From Chlorops oryzae (Eukaryota; Arthropoda; Insecta; Diptera; Chloropidae): a stretch of 64,000 nucleotides of DNA. The stretch covers positions 26,905,063-26,969,062 of the forward strand of contig CM035809.1 in NCBI GenBank assembly GCA_020466095.1, in the 5' to 3' direction. The notes beneath the pieces were generated by a model. It was not told where the DNA came from, made no database searches, and worked only from the letters and a program-made list of their open reading frames with translations. The position numbers were made by a program, and so were the translations under genes. Shown one piece after another: positions 45,275 through 57,662 of the stretch. Each line of letters begins with the position of its first letter. Position 1 is the stretch's first letter.

Positions 45275-46092
45275 AGAGCTCGGATTTTGAATATGTAAAA
45301 AAATGAAAAAAAAAAATTCAAAAAAATATTCAAAAAATATTCAAAAAAAAAAAAAAATTCAAAACATTCAAAAAATTCAAAATAATCTCACAGTCAAAAA
45401 TTCCAAATTAAACCAAAATCCAACATTGCGAGAGCCCGATGCGAGAGCGCGAGACGAGACGCACACAAATTTCAATACATTCAATCATATGGTTCAAGCT
45501 CCAATGTATCGCACTGCGAGACCTCGTAGCGAGAAAAGTTCGAAAAATTGAATATTTCTCATTGCGAGGCAATTTGACAGGTTAATGATGTAGCTATTTT
45601 TTGAGTACTCGCTATTGGGTACTCGTTTAAACTAATAAAACAAAAACTGTTCAATGTTCCGTGAAAAAGAGCTTTTAAGATATTTCGTGAGCTTTGGTTC
45701 ATTTTGAAAATTTTTTGAAAATTTTTGAATATTTTGAATTAAAATTTAAACTCAAGTGAAAGCGTATAATTTAATTGAGAACCCGGTACTCGTTAGATTG
45801 GTACTCGGTTCAAATATTGCATTACTACAAGCGATATTATGCTTTCATCTGCGTGACGCAAAACTCTCATTGGAGATTGAAATGCGTCACGCAAAACATT
45901 TTTGTGACGTCGCGCACTATCGCATCGGGCTCTCGCAATATTGAATTTCGGGCTTTAGTATGCCTATTAAAATGTTGAATTGTCAAATTAAAAACAAATC
46001 CTACTTCAGTGAATAAAATATTCAAAAAGCACAGCTAAATGCAAAAAAAAAAAAAATCAAATAATTCAAAAAAATTCAAAATCCGAGCTCTA
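45275..46092. mobile_element. hAT-like element with 8 bp TSD, carrying a nested MITE (818 bp total)
   Basis: The ends TAGAGCTCGGATTTTGAAT and ATTCAAAATCCGAGCTCTA pair, flanked by a perfect TSD GCCATAAG (45267-45274, 46093-46100). Its termini resemble MITE family A (CAGGGCTCGGATTTT), so the two are probably related. The MITE at 45413-45953 sits inside. Confidence 0.88.
45413..45953 (+). mobile_element. MITE with GCGAGAGCCCGA ends, copy 2 (541 bp), nested
   Basis: Same element as 40921-41432, with about 30 extra bases (CTGTTCAATGTTCCGTGAAA region). It lies within the hAT-like element at 45275-46092. Confidence 0.85.
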
Positions 46093-46100
46093 GCCATAAG

Positions 46101-48164
46101 TAAGTGCGCAACTTAGTTCTCGGCCACATTTTTCGACATCGCTTAAAAAGTAACCCGTAGACAATCTAACCGTCTTTGAATTTCAAGACATTTTTTTTAC
46201 GTCCGAAATGCCCTAAAGCTAACTACACCGTGTAATCGCACAATCGCTCATTACCTTTCCCACACTTTGAATACGGATAACTATTTCAAGGTGACCATTT
46301 TCTACGGAATAATATACTCATTATGCCCAAGGGAGTCTTTTGCTGTATTAAGTTGCAAAAATATCTGTCGCAAACCTCGATGAAATATCCCCTAAACTAT
46401 GCAATAATAAATTAACACAGTTAAATGACAAGAAAAATTTTAACAAGAAGCCTACGGTCTGAACCAACCATCAATTTGAACAACAAACTCATAGCCAAGC
46501 TAATCTGTTTTCTACAAAATGAAGGTGCAATGTGCCAGAGGAGATCTTCCCTCAAATAGCAGGTTCATTCCATTCGGTCCCTCGGGGGCAATCCAAGTTA
46601 GTTAGTCAACATTTTTAATGAAAGTAGAACGACACAGAGGACCGAAAATGGCTTAATATACTAAGATAAATAGTCTCAGATTCGTGTAGACGCTTGATGA
46701 GTGAAAACGAAATCTGTTTTTCGTTCAAAATGAATTACTACTCCTTCACCTTCCTTTCAAACTCACTTTATTTAGGTAGAAAAAATATATTCTCTCGCAT
46801 GCGAGATATTTTTCGCTTTCTTGATGCTATTTTTATAACACAAACATCCGCTTGACGGTCATGGGGTCAAATGGCACGTCGCTAAAAGAGCCACCGCCCA
46901 CGAAACATAATTTTCCAATTTGGGATTTCGAACAAAGCACGCAGCTTCCATTTCTCGTTGACAAATTGAATTTAAAAAGAACCAAACAAAAAAATAAAAA
47001 AATATATAAAAATAAAAATAAATAAATTCGCAATAAAAACACACAAAAGAAAATATCGGACGTTGAAATTGCACAATTGATTGAGTGTCCCGGTACGTCT
47101 CTGCTTCTTCCCTCCATTCGTTCATCCATCCATCTGTCTGTGAAGAGCCGGACTATGTTTCTAAATGGAAATGACCATTCGTTCAACGCACAAATCCCTC
47201 ACAATTCATGTTGATGATGAGTGTAAACTTTCCATTCAGCCGAACAATATGCGGATCGTCCCTCCCACTCTTTTCGCACTACTTTGTGTCGGAGTCTCAT
47301 TCTTTTGGGACTCTAAAAATAGCTGAACTTATTTTGAGCAAATATATATATGGATGTGTGTTGTGTGTGTCAGTTTGAGTGCGTTAAGTGGTCATCGGTC
47401 AGTCGCACTTATGTTGGGGTCGTCATAAATGTGCAGAAAATTTGTTGTTTCCTCTCTCCAGTCGCATTAGCGACATTAAAAATAGCACAATAAACGGCCA
47501 AAGCAATGAAGATAATCGCCACAATAATGGGAAAATACTATTTACGGGGTAACTACACACGAATTTAAATATACATATTTACAATAGAAGCGGATATTTT
47601 TTATTTTCAAAACAATTAAGCAATTTGTCTTGCAGCGTAGAAAAAAAAAAAAAATTAGACACAATAATTCCGAGTGTCCTCTTTCAGTGGACTCAACTGC
47701 GATTTGCGCTGTAACTTATGCTTTGAAATTAGGTTTTTATTGCGCATTTAAAAAGGTCGACTAAGGAATGGTGCTAGCTCTTTGGGAAAGTTAATTAAAT
47801 TAGACTGTTGGGGCGATTTCATTGCCAGATAGTGATGATTTGGGGCGAAATAATGAAGGAATAAATTGTTGGAGTCTCTTATGTCTGTTTCTATTCGCCC
47901 ATGGGATATACAATGAACTAGAGTTATCTCTCCACGGCCAGTTCCACTTGAACTTTTCTAGGGAAATTCCCAACTTCCCAATATTTTGCCTCCTTTTTCC
48001 CATTGGATAATTAAATAAATTCTTTTACCCGGTTTTCTATAGAAAAATGTTATCGAAGGGTCCCTTTTTTTATAATTTTGGTTCCACATTCTCTTGGATA
48101 TTTAAAATAATTCCTTTTGTCATATTTAAACAGAAAAATGATTACGAAAAAAAAAATTTGTGTA
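46101..48164. other. Non-coding stretch with a weak promoter-like site
   Basis: No conserved ORF. A TATATATATA run near 47340 followed about 28 bases later by TCAGTTTGAG could be a TATA/initiator pair on the + strand, but nothing downstream supports it. Confidence 0.3.
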
Positions 48165-48369
48165 CACAGAGAAAAAAAATTAACCAGAAAACTATATATT
48201 TTATAAACCAAATGAGAATTATAGCGAACGAAAAGAAATGTAGTTAAACATATTTTCTTTCAAATCAACCAAAAATGTTGTTGACTCAACAAATTTTCTT
48301 TTGAAATTTTTGTTCCGCTCGAAAATCAAAAGGACCTTTTAAAAAAATCATGGTTAAGTTCGCTCAGTG
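48165..48369 (+). mobile_element. TA-flanked MITE, family C, copy 3 (205 bp, internally deleted)
   Basis: Starts CACAGAGAAAAAAAATTAACC and ends TTCGCTCAGTG, with TA on both sides. It keeps both ends of 12869-13390 but lacks the left-central ~300 bp, joining after CCAGAAAACT to TATTTTATAAACCAAATGAG. Confidence 0.85.
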
Positions 48370-48507
48370 TATTAAAAGAGGTTTTTGGTTTAAAATTAAA
48401 CCGCAAAACTTCCTCAATATGGGGAAAGTTCCTCAAAATGGCATCACTATCTTAGAGCAAGTGCTCAATGCCAGTGAAAAAGTCGCCATTTTAATATTTA
48501 TTATAAA

Positions 48508-49445
48508 GGGTCTGGCGGGTTGCGGCATCATGAAAGGAATTTTTAAATTTTGTTGATTTTTCGATAGGTGCCATCTAAAAAAAACACTGTGGAGACCACT
48601 TTTTAGATTTTTATTTTGAACGGTTCTTGAAATATCCTGGAAAATCCTCTTTTAATAAGCCTTTTTTCAAAATTTTATATCTCAACAACCAATTGTGTTA
48701 GAGAGACGATCTAAGCATATTTGTTAGATAATAAAACAGAAACCTAAAAATTTTTTTTTTAATTTTTTACACTGAGAAAATTTTTTCACAAAACTAAAAA
48801 GAAAATTTTGAATATTTTTTTCAGTGTATTTCCAGTTTCCCGCCACTCTATAAATTGCTTTTAGAAATACCCCTTAGTATTTACTTTCATTTAAAAGAAA
48901 AAAATATTTCAATCAGATGGCGCAGCAGTGTGATATTCAAAAAATTGCAAGTGCTCCCAGTACTAATATCCAGTACAAATGTGTGCAATATCGTACAAAA
49001 ACACATCACTCATACGCCAAGTCTTAAGTACAAAAATATGCTCTTATGTTTTCTTAAATATCTCAAGAAGCTATTCATCGATTTAAATGAATCTTCTTTT
49101 GAATAAAAGTTTAAGCTGAGAGGTATGTTTCTAAAATAGCAAAAAAGTATTAAAAACCCGGAATACACTGAAAAAAATAGCTTAATTTTTGTTTTCTTTT
49201 TTGTGCAAAAATTTTTCTCAGTGTAAAATATAAAAATAAGTTTTCTGGGTTCCTTGTTTTGTTAACAATGATTCACCGTTTGTTTCATCTTTCTATCTAT
49301 ATTAGTTTTTGAAATATTTAGAAAAATAAACTGCATATTTTTATACTTAAGACTTGGCGTATGAGTGAAAAATCGAAAAATCAACCAAATTTAAAAATTC
49401 CTTTCATGATGCCGCATGCCTTTGCTTAACCCGCCAGACCCTTTC
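48508..49445. mobile_element. Large foldback element, ~940 bp, parent of the 141 bp satellite
   Basis: The ends GGGTCTGGCGGGTT and AACCCGCCAGACCC pair, with GGCATCATGAAAGGAATTTT inside. A further inner pair is formed by TCATACGCCAAGTCTTAAGT and its inverse near 49350. The interior includes CACTGAGAAAA, GGAATACACTGAAAAA and TTTTTCTCAGTGTAAAAT segments like the tandem array at 10881-11590. Confidence 0.8.
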
Positions 49446-50051
49446 CGATCACGCATGCAATGAATAGTCAAACTTTAAGCCTTAAAGTATATAACGAATT
49501 TTTGCGAAACTGTTTTTGAGAACGTAATGGGGACATAGCTTAAGAACCACAAGAGTAATATGCTAGTTTCTTATAGAAAATTAATAAAGACTCTACTATC
49601 TTTGAAACTGCATCATCACTTTTTCCCATTTTCATATCAAGTTTTGAAATTATGAAGGAAAACTTCTGGGGCTTTTGAAAATTATTCACAAAAGGGTTAT
49701 GAGTGGCGCCTAAAAGACCATTAAAACTAGAAGTTTATGTATACGAAAACAAAGGTTGGAAAATTTTTCTTCCTAATAGTGCCTGAATGCCTCCAAAAAT
49801 TATGGTTATGGGCAAACCATCACTTAAAACTCAAAATATCTCAGCAAAGCTGTTTTTTTCTGGGGGGAAAAACCGGGGAACCTCTAAGTATGTTCTTAAA
49901 AATTTGGAAAAATTCTCAACAATACTTTGACTCTTAAGCTTTCAAGAAAAGACACCTTAATGCACATGGTAAATTCCAGGAATGTGTGTAAAATTGGTAC
50001 CTTAAGTCTAAACTTTCAGGGGAGTAGTACTCGTATGTTGTATAATCACTA

Positions 50052-50496
50052 GAGCTGTAAAAATGCAAAAATTTACACTACTCGAGTGTACTCGTTATTT
50101 TTCGTCAAGTACTCGTTACTAAGTACTCGTTATATTTTTTTAAATATTGTCCATTCATTCACTGAATAACCCAAGGTTGATAAAGTAATATAAACACCCT
50201 CATGACAATTAAATCACTGGCTTATTTGGCTCGAACAGAGACCCAGCCATCTAACATAGTCATGCTCTTTGAATCTTCACCCATTCCCCATATTCAGTAG
50301 TCAAATATTGACTCAACTCAGTCTAATACCATACTGTTTCGCGGACCCATTATTTCAGTACTTAAATACTCCGGCAATCATGTGTGCAAAAAAAAAGTAC
50401 AAGTAACGAAATACTTCCATCAGAAACGAGACGTTATTGATAACTGATTACAGTAATCGTTACTTTTTATCGAATAGTAACGATATTTTACAGCTC
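50052..50496. mobile_element. TA-flanked MITE with a TACTCGTTA-rich core, 445 bp
   Basis: The ends GAGCTGTAAAAA and TTTTACAGCTC pair, with TA on both sides. The core has TACTCGTTAT and AGTAACGA words in both orientations. The termini share GAGCTG with the ATCGATA element at 38578. A lone end CAGAGCTGTAAAAA occurs at 53371. Confidence 0.85.
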
Positions 50497-51101
50497 TAAC
50501 AATCACATAACTGTGATAATTGCACTAAAAGTTAATTACCATTGGTATCCATAGCTCATATGTCTTTCTTTTGTATATTTCAAAATTCTGGCAGTCTCAA
50601 TTAAACTGAAAATGATTACTCATTAGACTAAAAGGATAATTGATAAAGGCTTCAAACTTACCATCTGAGATACGAAGAGAAAATTTCCATAATTAGCTAT
50701 TCTCCATATTGCTTGAATGGTTACCTCCAAATGAAGATTAGTTACCTGGATACCTCGCTTGGAATTGATCGCCTTCACTATCGAGTGATGGATGAGCAAA
50801 AACATTAGTCTGAAGCTTACACTGTGCCAATGGAACAGTGGGAGAAATTAAGCTTCCAATGAAATCTAAAAACAAAACAAATAGAGAATATTGCGCCATA
50901 AATTTCTTTCCGAGAAAATAATCGACTGAGGTGCCAATTTTTGACACACTTCTTGAATATCGTAGTTGATTAATTTACACCAATCAATCAAGATTCGATG
51001 CTTTATGCTTCTTATCAGTTGAGCAAACAGTTTGCGTCGTAGATTGTTGAAATATTTCTTGCCTATAAGTCTTGTGGGATTTTAACTCACATTCCATAGG
51101 T

Positions 51102-51199
51102 CAGTCGCGTACGAAGAAAATTCTTTCGGGAGGGATTTTAGGCGTAACAAATTGTCAACATTTTCCTCGTATACCTTTGTGCTTTTGCCTACGCCCCTG
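51102..51199. mobile_element. Short MITE of the GCGTACGCAGAAAAT type, copy 3
   Basis: Starts CAGTCGCGTACGAAGAAAAT and ends GCCTACGCCCCTG. Confidence 0.6.
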
Positions 51200-51302
51200 G
51201 TAGGCCTGCCGCATCTACACGTTGAAGATAATAAAGTCGTTCTTGCTAACACTTGAAGGATAAATAACAGGATACACAAATGATTATTTCTAGAGTAACA
51301 CA

Positions 51303-51548
51303 AAAAATTTTAAATTCGCCGCCTAAAAGTATGTTAAGAAATATTTAGAATATCTACGATAGTTATAAATCTTTGCATTCTTTTAAATAAGTCGATTTTA
51401 ATGCATCTTGAGCAAGGGTTTTGGTAGCTGTAACAGTTTTCTTAATGACTTAATTGTGCTTCGTTGGTGAAGGAAAGAAATTCTTTAATTTGGTTTGCAA
51501 ATATTTCAGCACATACCTTTAGGTGTTGAACTTAGATATTTTCTTTTG
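51303..51548. mobile_element. Probable MITE related to families with AAAAGTATG inner repeats, ~245 bp
   Basis: AAATTTTAAATTCGCCGCCT followed by AAAAGTATGTTAAGAAATAT at the left faces ATATTTCAGCACATACCTTT and AGGTGTTGAACTTAGATATT at the right as an imperfect inverted repeat. It resembles the arms element at 7770-8030. Confidence 0.5.
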
Positions 51549-52139
51549 GCCGAATGGTTATTTTAAAAAGTCTGCCTTTCACTTCTCTACTGACTCCTTA
51601 TCCATATGCCCTGCAGAAATGCTTAAGACAAACAACGAGCAGGAAGCAATGAAGCTTGACTGTCAGAAGCGTCTGGCCGATATCGTTCTCTTTGAATACA
51701 CCACACGCCACTGAAGTAACGAGCTTAAGTGTGTCAATAAAAGTAAGAGTGCAATGTGCCTTTTTCTTCTTATCTTTTGTTTATACGATAATTGAGATCA
51801 GATACGGGGCATCGACCGGAAGAATTCAATTTCAATTGAGGTCTCCATTTAGGCTCAATGCCGATTTTCTTATCGGGTGATAATGGGGACCGGAATTATT
51901 GGGCTTTTTATCTCTTCTGTTTTCCAGTTTAAGTAGAATGATCAATAAGCGATAATCGGGACTGAGATGAAATGCTAACGGGTGTGACTAAACTTGATCA
52001 CATTAAGACCAAACATAGCCGAGGTAACTTATTGATTAATAAGCCGAAATGATAAGACTTAATGATAAAGGCCGACAGTTGTGGGCCTAATACACACTAA
52101 TACTTAGTTAATATTTTCCACTGATCTTTCATTTATGAC

Positions 52140-52389
52140 CAGGGCTCCGATATATATGAATTTATAAATTTAAAGCATACTTTATGGAGTAAAAATTTTG
52201 TTCAACTCACATAAAGTTAAGATTCAAATCGATTTTTAACTTCAATAAGAATTTTTATGAAGCTAGAAGAACCGTTTGAAGTTCAACTTCACTAGACTTA
52301 TTCGCAAAATGTTGGTAAGAAAACTTTTTCCCCCATAAAGTATGCTTTTTATTATATGAATTTATAAATGCATATATATCCGAGCCCTG
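52140..52389. mobile_element. hAT-like MITE, family A, copy 5 (250 bp)
   Basis: Starts CAGGGCTCCGATATATATGA and ends ATATATATCCGAGCCCTG. The TSD is TTTATGAC/TTTATGAG (one difference). The subterminal bases differ from other copies symmetrically at both ends. Confidence 0.85.
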
Positions 52390-53449
52390 TTTATGAGTAT
52401 AGAAGTGGAACGAAAGAGTTCGAGAACTTTTGTATCGAGCTCGGGGGATTTTCCTTATGTGGGACCTTTTTTTTGGAAGAAATTCATCGGCTTTCGTTGG
52501 CCCTTTTCACAAAGCAAGGACGGTTAAACCCACTTCTCACGTCGCCATCCTTTATCCCTTTCTTGCCCTTTATAAAAGGTTGTTGGTATAGATGTTAGGT
52601 TAGTTTGACTGTCCTCGAAGTGCAATAAAACCAAGTTTCAACTCATCAAAAGAATCCCTTCTTCCTCCTTACCTTTACATAGGGTTTTTTATGTCCTTTA
52701 GAAGAAAAATATGTAGATATAATTTTGTGAAACATATTTCTAATATGGAACGCAAATGAAACATATTTGAAAGAGCCGGAACGAAGTTAACAATTCAATC
52801 AAGCTTCGAAGATTGTTAATAAAACGCCTAAAACTCGGCTGTCGAAATGTTTGAAGGATTTCGGAGCAGACAGCTGAATAATGCTTATGATTGCGTAACG
52901 ACCGCTCTACACACCAGCATAACAAAGGTACATTCGTGCATGATGTATATAAGTATGTAGGCATTTCTTTCGATGAATTTTTATTTCAAAATAATTCGCC
53001 AATAATTGCATTTGTTTAAAGAAGTGAAAAGAACGACGCAAAAGAAAACGACGCGAAAGTAACGAGCAAAATAAATGGGCGATAAAAATTTTCAAGCAAT
53101 TTCCCGGATGGGTAAAGTGCGGAGCGGTATCAGGGAGACTGCTGCAGACGTTAAAGTGAGGAAATGTGTAAGGTAAATGCCAAAAAAAAAGAGAAATAAA
53201 AATATAATAGCACAAGGAAGGGATGCTATTTAAATAACAAATGAGGGACTTAACTTGGATTGGTGTGAATGATGAAAAGGAGATAAAAGAAAAATTTTGA
53301 TAAAAAGTTATGCTTTGAAAAACAACCTGCTGATTTCTAACACAACATTGAAAGCTTTAAGATGAATTGTCAGAGCTGTAAAAAAAGAGTGCTTTCGATA
53401 GTAGAAAAGAATTCGCGATAGTAGATTTCAGTATAAAAAAGTTATTTTT

Positions 53450-54690
53450 ATTGTTCTTTCTTTTGCTTTACATTCTCTTCTTATTTTTCTTGTATTTCTT
53501 CTTCTCCATCTTCCTCCCCATTTACCCCATTTCCCCTCTTCCCAATCAGTCCCAATTTGTCCTAATCTGTCCCATCTTCCTCGTCTTCTCTGTTCTGGTT
53601 CTTCCTTTTCCCGTTATTGGCATTACTATTGTTCTACTTCTCTTTCTTCTTTAACTTATTCTTTATGATCTTGACTTTCTTCATATTTTTAGTCTATTTC
53701 TTCTTGCTCTTCTTGCTCTTCTTTCTCTCCGCCTCCGCCTCCGCCTCACCTTTCTTCTTCCTGTTCCCAATCTGTGCCATCTTCCCCATCTTATTTGTTC
53801 TGGTTCTTTCTTTTTCCGTTATTGGCATTACTCTAGCTCTACTACATTTTCTTCTTTAACTTATTCTTTTTGTTCTTGACTTTCTTCATATTTTTTTTCT
53901 GTTTCTTCTTGCTCTTCTTTCTCTCCGCCTCCGCCTCGCCCTTCTTCTTCTTGTTCCAAATCTGTCCCATCTTCCTCATCTTCCCCACATTTTCTGTTCT
54001 GGTTCTTCCTTTTTCCGTTATTGGCATTACTCTTGTTCTACTTCTTTTTTTTCTTTAACTAATTCTTTTTGTTCTTGACTTTCTTCATATTTTTATTCTG
54101 TTTCTTCTTGCTCTTCTTTCTCTCCGCTTTCGCCATGCCCTTCTTAGTCGTATTCTCGATCTTATTCCTCCTCCTCTTTCTGCTCTTTTTGCTCTGTCTT
54201 CTCTGATCCTTTTCTTTATTTTCTCGTTCTTCCATTTCTTTTTATTTTCGTCCCTCTTCTTGTTATTCTTCTTGAATTTCTTCGTCTTTTTCTTCACTTC
54301 CTCATCCTCTTATTCTTTCTAATGTTCTTCTTGTTGTTTTTGTTCTTCCGCTTGTTCTTCTTTTCGTTTTTCTTCTTGCTCTACTTCTTCTTCTTCCCAA
54401 GCTTCTTCTTCCTGTTTTTCTTCTTATTATTAATTGTCTTCTCCGTATTGTTATTCTTCTTGTTATTTTATCTCCTCTTCCCCTTCTTATTTTCCCCCTT
54501 TTCTACCCCTTCCCCTTCTCCTTTCTTGTAATCGTTTTCCTCTTCTGTTTCATCGCCTCTTCTTGTACGCCTTTTCATCCTTTCTGTTACTTTTTTCATG
54601 CTCCTCTTCTCCTTGCCCTTCCTTTTCTTGTTTTTATTCTTCTTCCACTTCTTCTTTCCCCTTTATTTTCATTCTACATCCCGTTATTAT
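53450..54690. repeat. Pyrimidine-rich tract with ~200 bp higher-order repeats
   Basis: The + strand is almost entirely C and T (TTCTTCTTG, CTCCGCCTCCGCCTC). Within it a unit with GTTCTGGTTCTTCC and GTTATTGGCATTACT recurs at about 53592, 53797 and 53995. Open frames across it are composition artefacts. Confidence 0.9.
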
Positions 54691-54940
54691 TGCGGTTCAT
54701 GTATCACTTCTTCTTCAGCCTTTACTATATCCTTCCACCATATTTTCCATTCACACCAGTTTGGGCTCTCGGTTTCCAAATTCAAGAATTTACTGCTCCA
54801 AATCCAACTTTTACTTCCATCACAATAAGTAAACATACTTTTACGAGCTACTGTAAACAACTGTTTAAATGTATTAGTGTGTTGAAGTGACTGCAGTGCA
54901 CTTGAGCAGTTCATAAGCTCACCTGGCAACATCTGTTCAC

Positions 54941-54970
54941 CCACATACATACATACATACATACATACAT
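54941..54970. repeat. (CATA)n microsatellite
   Basis: Seven CATA units in a row. Confidence 0.95.
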
Positions 54971-55530
54971 ATGTACATGCGAAGACGTGCCAACATTTTG
55001 TAAAGCACTCCCACTGCACTTGGCATTGTTATTCAGTGAGAATTCTCAACAACAAAATGGTCATTGTTCTTTCATTTTCTTGCATTTCCATTCATTTTCT
55101 TCACACTTTCTTGAGCTTTTTGTTTACTCATTGCTTTTACTTTTATTGGTACACCGTTTGCGATATTTGATTGCGAAAACAAATACCTCTAGCTATAAAA
55201 TTTAAAAGGAAATTCAAACAACGAAATTCCTTGAGTTCATTCACTTTTTATTTTTCACTCTTCTCCCATACCCTTCAATCCCCTCTAGCTGATTCACAAT
55301 TAGACTAGATTTCGAATCTTTTCTTCATTTATTTTATTACTTACCCGATTTTTTCTCCTCTCAGCTTAATTATTCGAATTTTATTCGCTCAATGAGTGCC
55401 CGATTCGTAGGAAAGTGCTCCGGATTTTTCGGTCTCATGCCCGCAGATTTCAATCATTCTAATTTTATTATTCCATTTGTTTTCAAACGTAAATACCCTC
55501 CAAAAAAAAAAAAAAAAAAAAAAAAAAACA

Positions 55531-55999
55531 AGTAAGGGTGTTATAGTCAGGCGAGCCTGACAATGGAATACCCGACACAAGTTTATTTGTTTGGACATTT
55601 CTTTTCATTTAAGTTTGTTTCATACATCAAATTTCATCAAAATATCTAGAAAGATTTGGGTTTTAGAGCAGTTTTTGTGATTTTCGTAACAGACCCTAGT
55701 ACTGGAGGTACCCCTAAAAATGGTCCGATCGGGTCCATTCTCGAACTTGTTCTTACTCATGTCCCCGTGAGCACGCATACCAAATTTTGTCAAGATAGCT
55801 CAACTCCTTGGATAAGATAACTGTATACAAACAGACAGACAGACGGACAGACGGACGGACATGTCTAAATCGAATCTCCTGGTAACGCTGATCATTTCTA
55901 TATATATTTTGTATGGTCTATCTCGACTGGTTCTGGGTGTTACACACAACCCAACAAACGCAATATACCCACGACACAGAGTGTGTCGGGTATAAAAAA
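55531..55999 (+). repeat. Dispersed fly repeat, GTCAGGCGAGCCTGAC type, copy 2
   Basis: Preceded by a 26-base A run. It starts AGTAAGGGTGTTATAGTCAG and continues GCGAGCCTGACAATGG. It includes a CAGACAGACAGACGGACAGA block and CATGTCTAAATCGAATC, and ends GTGTGTCGGGTATAAAAAAG. The reverse copy at 34130-34475 and partial copies at 34850-35330 and 35725 show it is a family. Confidence 0.7.
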
Positions 56000-56808
56000 G
56001 GAAGAAAAGAAAGAAACAAAAGAAGGAAATCCCAGTGGAATTATGTTTACTCCAGTCTCTACATAAGTGGGCACGTAGACCCTCGTCATTTGGCGCATAA
56101 ACTGTCCCTTTAATTTCAAGCCCAATCTTGTCGATTAGTCTTATGCAAATATGGAAGCAAAGAAAGCACTCTCATCGTTCACGCAGAATGGTGGGATCCA
56201 TGATACCTACCTCATCCCATCGTGTTTGACCTTGTTTTATGCGACGGATTCAAGTGCTTTGGGGAAATGGAGAAATGATGATTTTCACAAGTCTTTGAAT
56301 GCCTTTTGTTTGGATTTGCTGTGATACCTTTAATTGGTTTTCTGGTTTCAAAAGCTTTTAGTTGCGTTTGAAAGTTTTAAGTTCTCTTTAAGTAGCTGTA
56401 GCGAAAGTGGTTAAGGGTTAATTTGAAACTTTGGCAATAATGTGAATTTGAGAATTCATAATTTTCATTTTCACACATTTTTATTGCGAACTTTTTTGCG
56501 TAGTAAATAAAATGTTAATTCCATTTAGGGTTGGTAACTCTATGCATTAAGCTGTGTGAGATTCATGTTTGTCCGCATTTACACTGAGAAGCAAGGTTGG
56601 TGTTATTTTGTTGAGAAGGATATATTTATGGAATGATCGGGAAAGCTTTTGGTCTCTCAATGTAGTCGGAAGTGCCTTCCGTTTCTCCAAGAGAAGTCAG
56701 TGTACTCCTTGGAAAATTAGAGTTGGGTTTGAGGGCTCACGAAAATCTTCCCTTGGAGATATTTAAGATCAACTCTGATTTATATGGGAACTTATATTAT
56801 CTTCGTAT

Positions 56809-57480
56809 CTTTATATTTCGGACTAATTTCGGAATCATGTGTCTGAGCTTCTCATTTCTAACACATTTCGGATTAATTTTGGACTAATTCATCTGAGCCT
56901 CCTATTTCCTAGACACTTCGGATTCTTATCTACATTTTTTGGAATACAATTGTGGTCATGATTATGAGCCTCATATTTTCGTCATATTTCGGAATCATTT
57001 CGGAGTCGTGTTTCTGAATCTCATATGTTCTACATGTTTCGGAGTCACATCCACATATTTTGGATTCAATTCGGAGTAATGATTCTGAGCCTCCTATTTT
57101 CTTCATATTTCGAACTCATTTCGGAGTCGTGTTTCTGAAGCTCATATTTTCTAGATATTTCGGAGTCACATCTGCATATTTTGGACTAGATTCGAAGTAA
57201 TGATTCTAAACCTCACATTTTCGTCATATTTCGGACTCATTTCGGAGTCGTGTTTCTGAAGCTCATATTTTCTAGATATTTCGGAGTCACATCTACATAT
57301 TTTGGACTAAGATTCGGAGTAATGATTCTGAGCCTCATATTTCGGACTCATTTCGTAGTCGTGTTTCTGAAGCTCATATTTTCTTTTCGGATATTAATTT
57401 TGGATTAATTTCGAAGTTATGTTTTCGAGCCTCATATTTCGGACTCATTTCGAAATCATATTCTCATATTTTTGTTTTAA
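56809..57480. repeat. TTTCGGA minisatellite array, forward
   Basis: A repeating ~125 bp higher-order unit is built from ATTTCGGACTCATTTCGGAG, TCGTGTTTCTGAAGCTCATA and CACATCTACATATTTTGGAC. It is the same family as the arms at 7724 and 14100 and is inverted relative to 58725-59455. Confidence 0.9.
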
Positions 57481-57629
57481 ATTTTGGGCCTCGAGTCTGT
57501 GGACCGGTGTAGACCTTGTGTAAATTCAAGTGCTCCGAGTTAAAGAAAAGCAGCTGTTAAATAAGCATTCTCCCAAATGGCTCGATCACGCTCTGTTGCG
57601 CTTCAATTGGCAACCTTTTCCCGCTTTTC

Positions 57630-57662
57630 TCAATTTCAATTTCAATTTCAATTTCAATTTCC
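57630..57662. repeat. (CAATTT)n hexanucleotide repeat
   Basis: About five CAATTT units. Confidence 0.9.

Noticed and set aside
46833..47186. 117-codon minus-strand ORF with hydrophobic stretch
   Set aside because: The hydrophobic part is an A/T-rich run (FLFLYIFLFF type); no homology was recognised.
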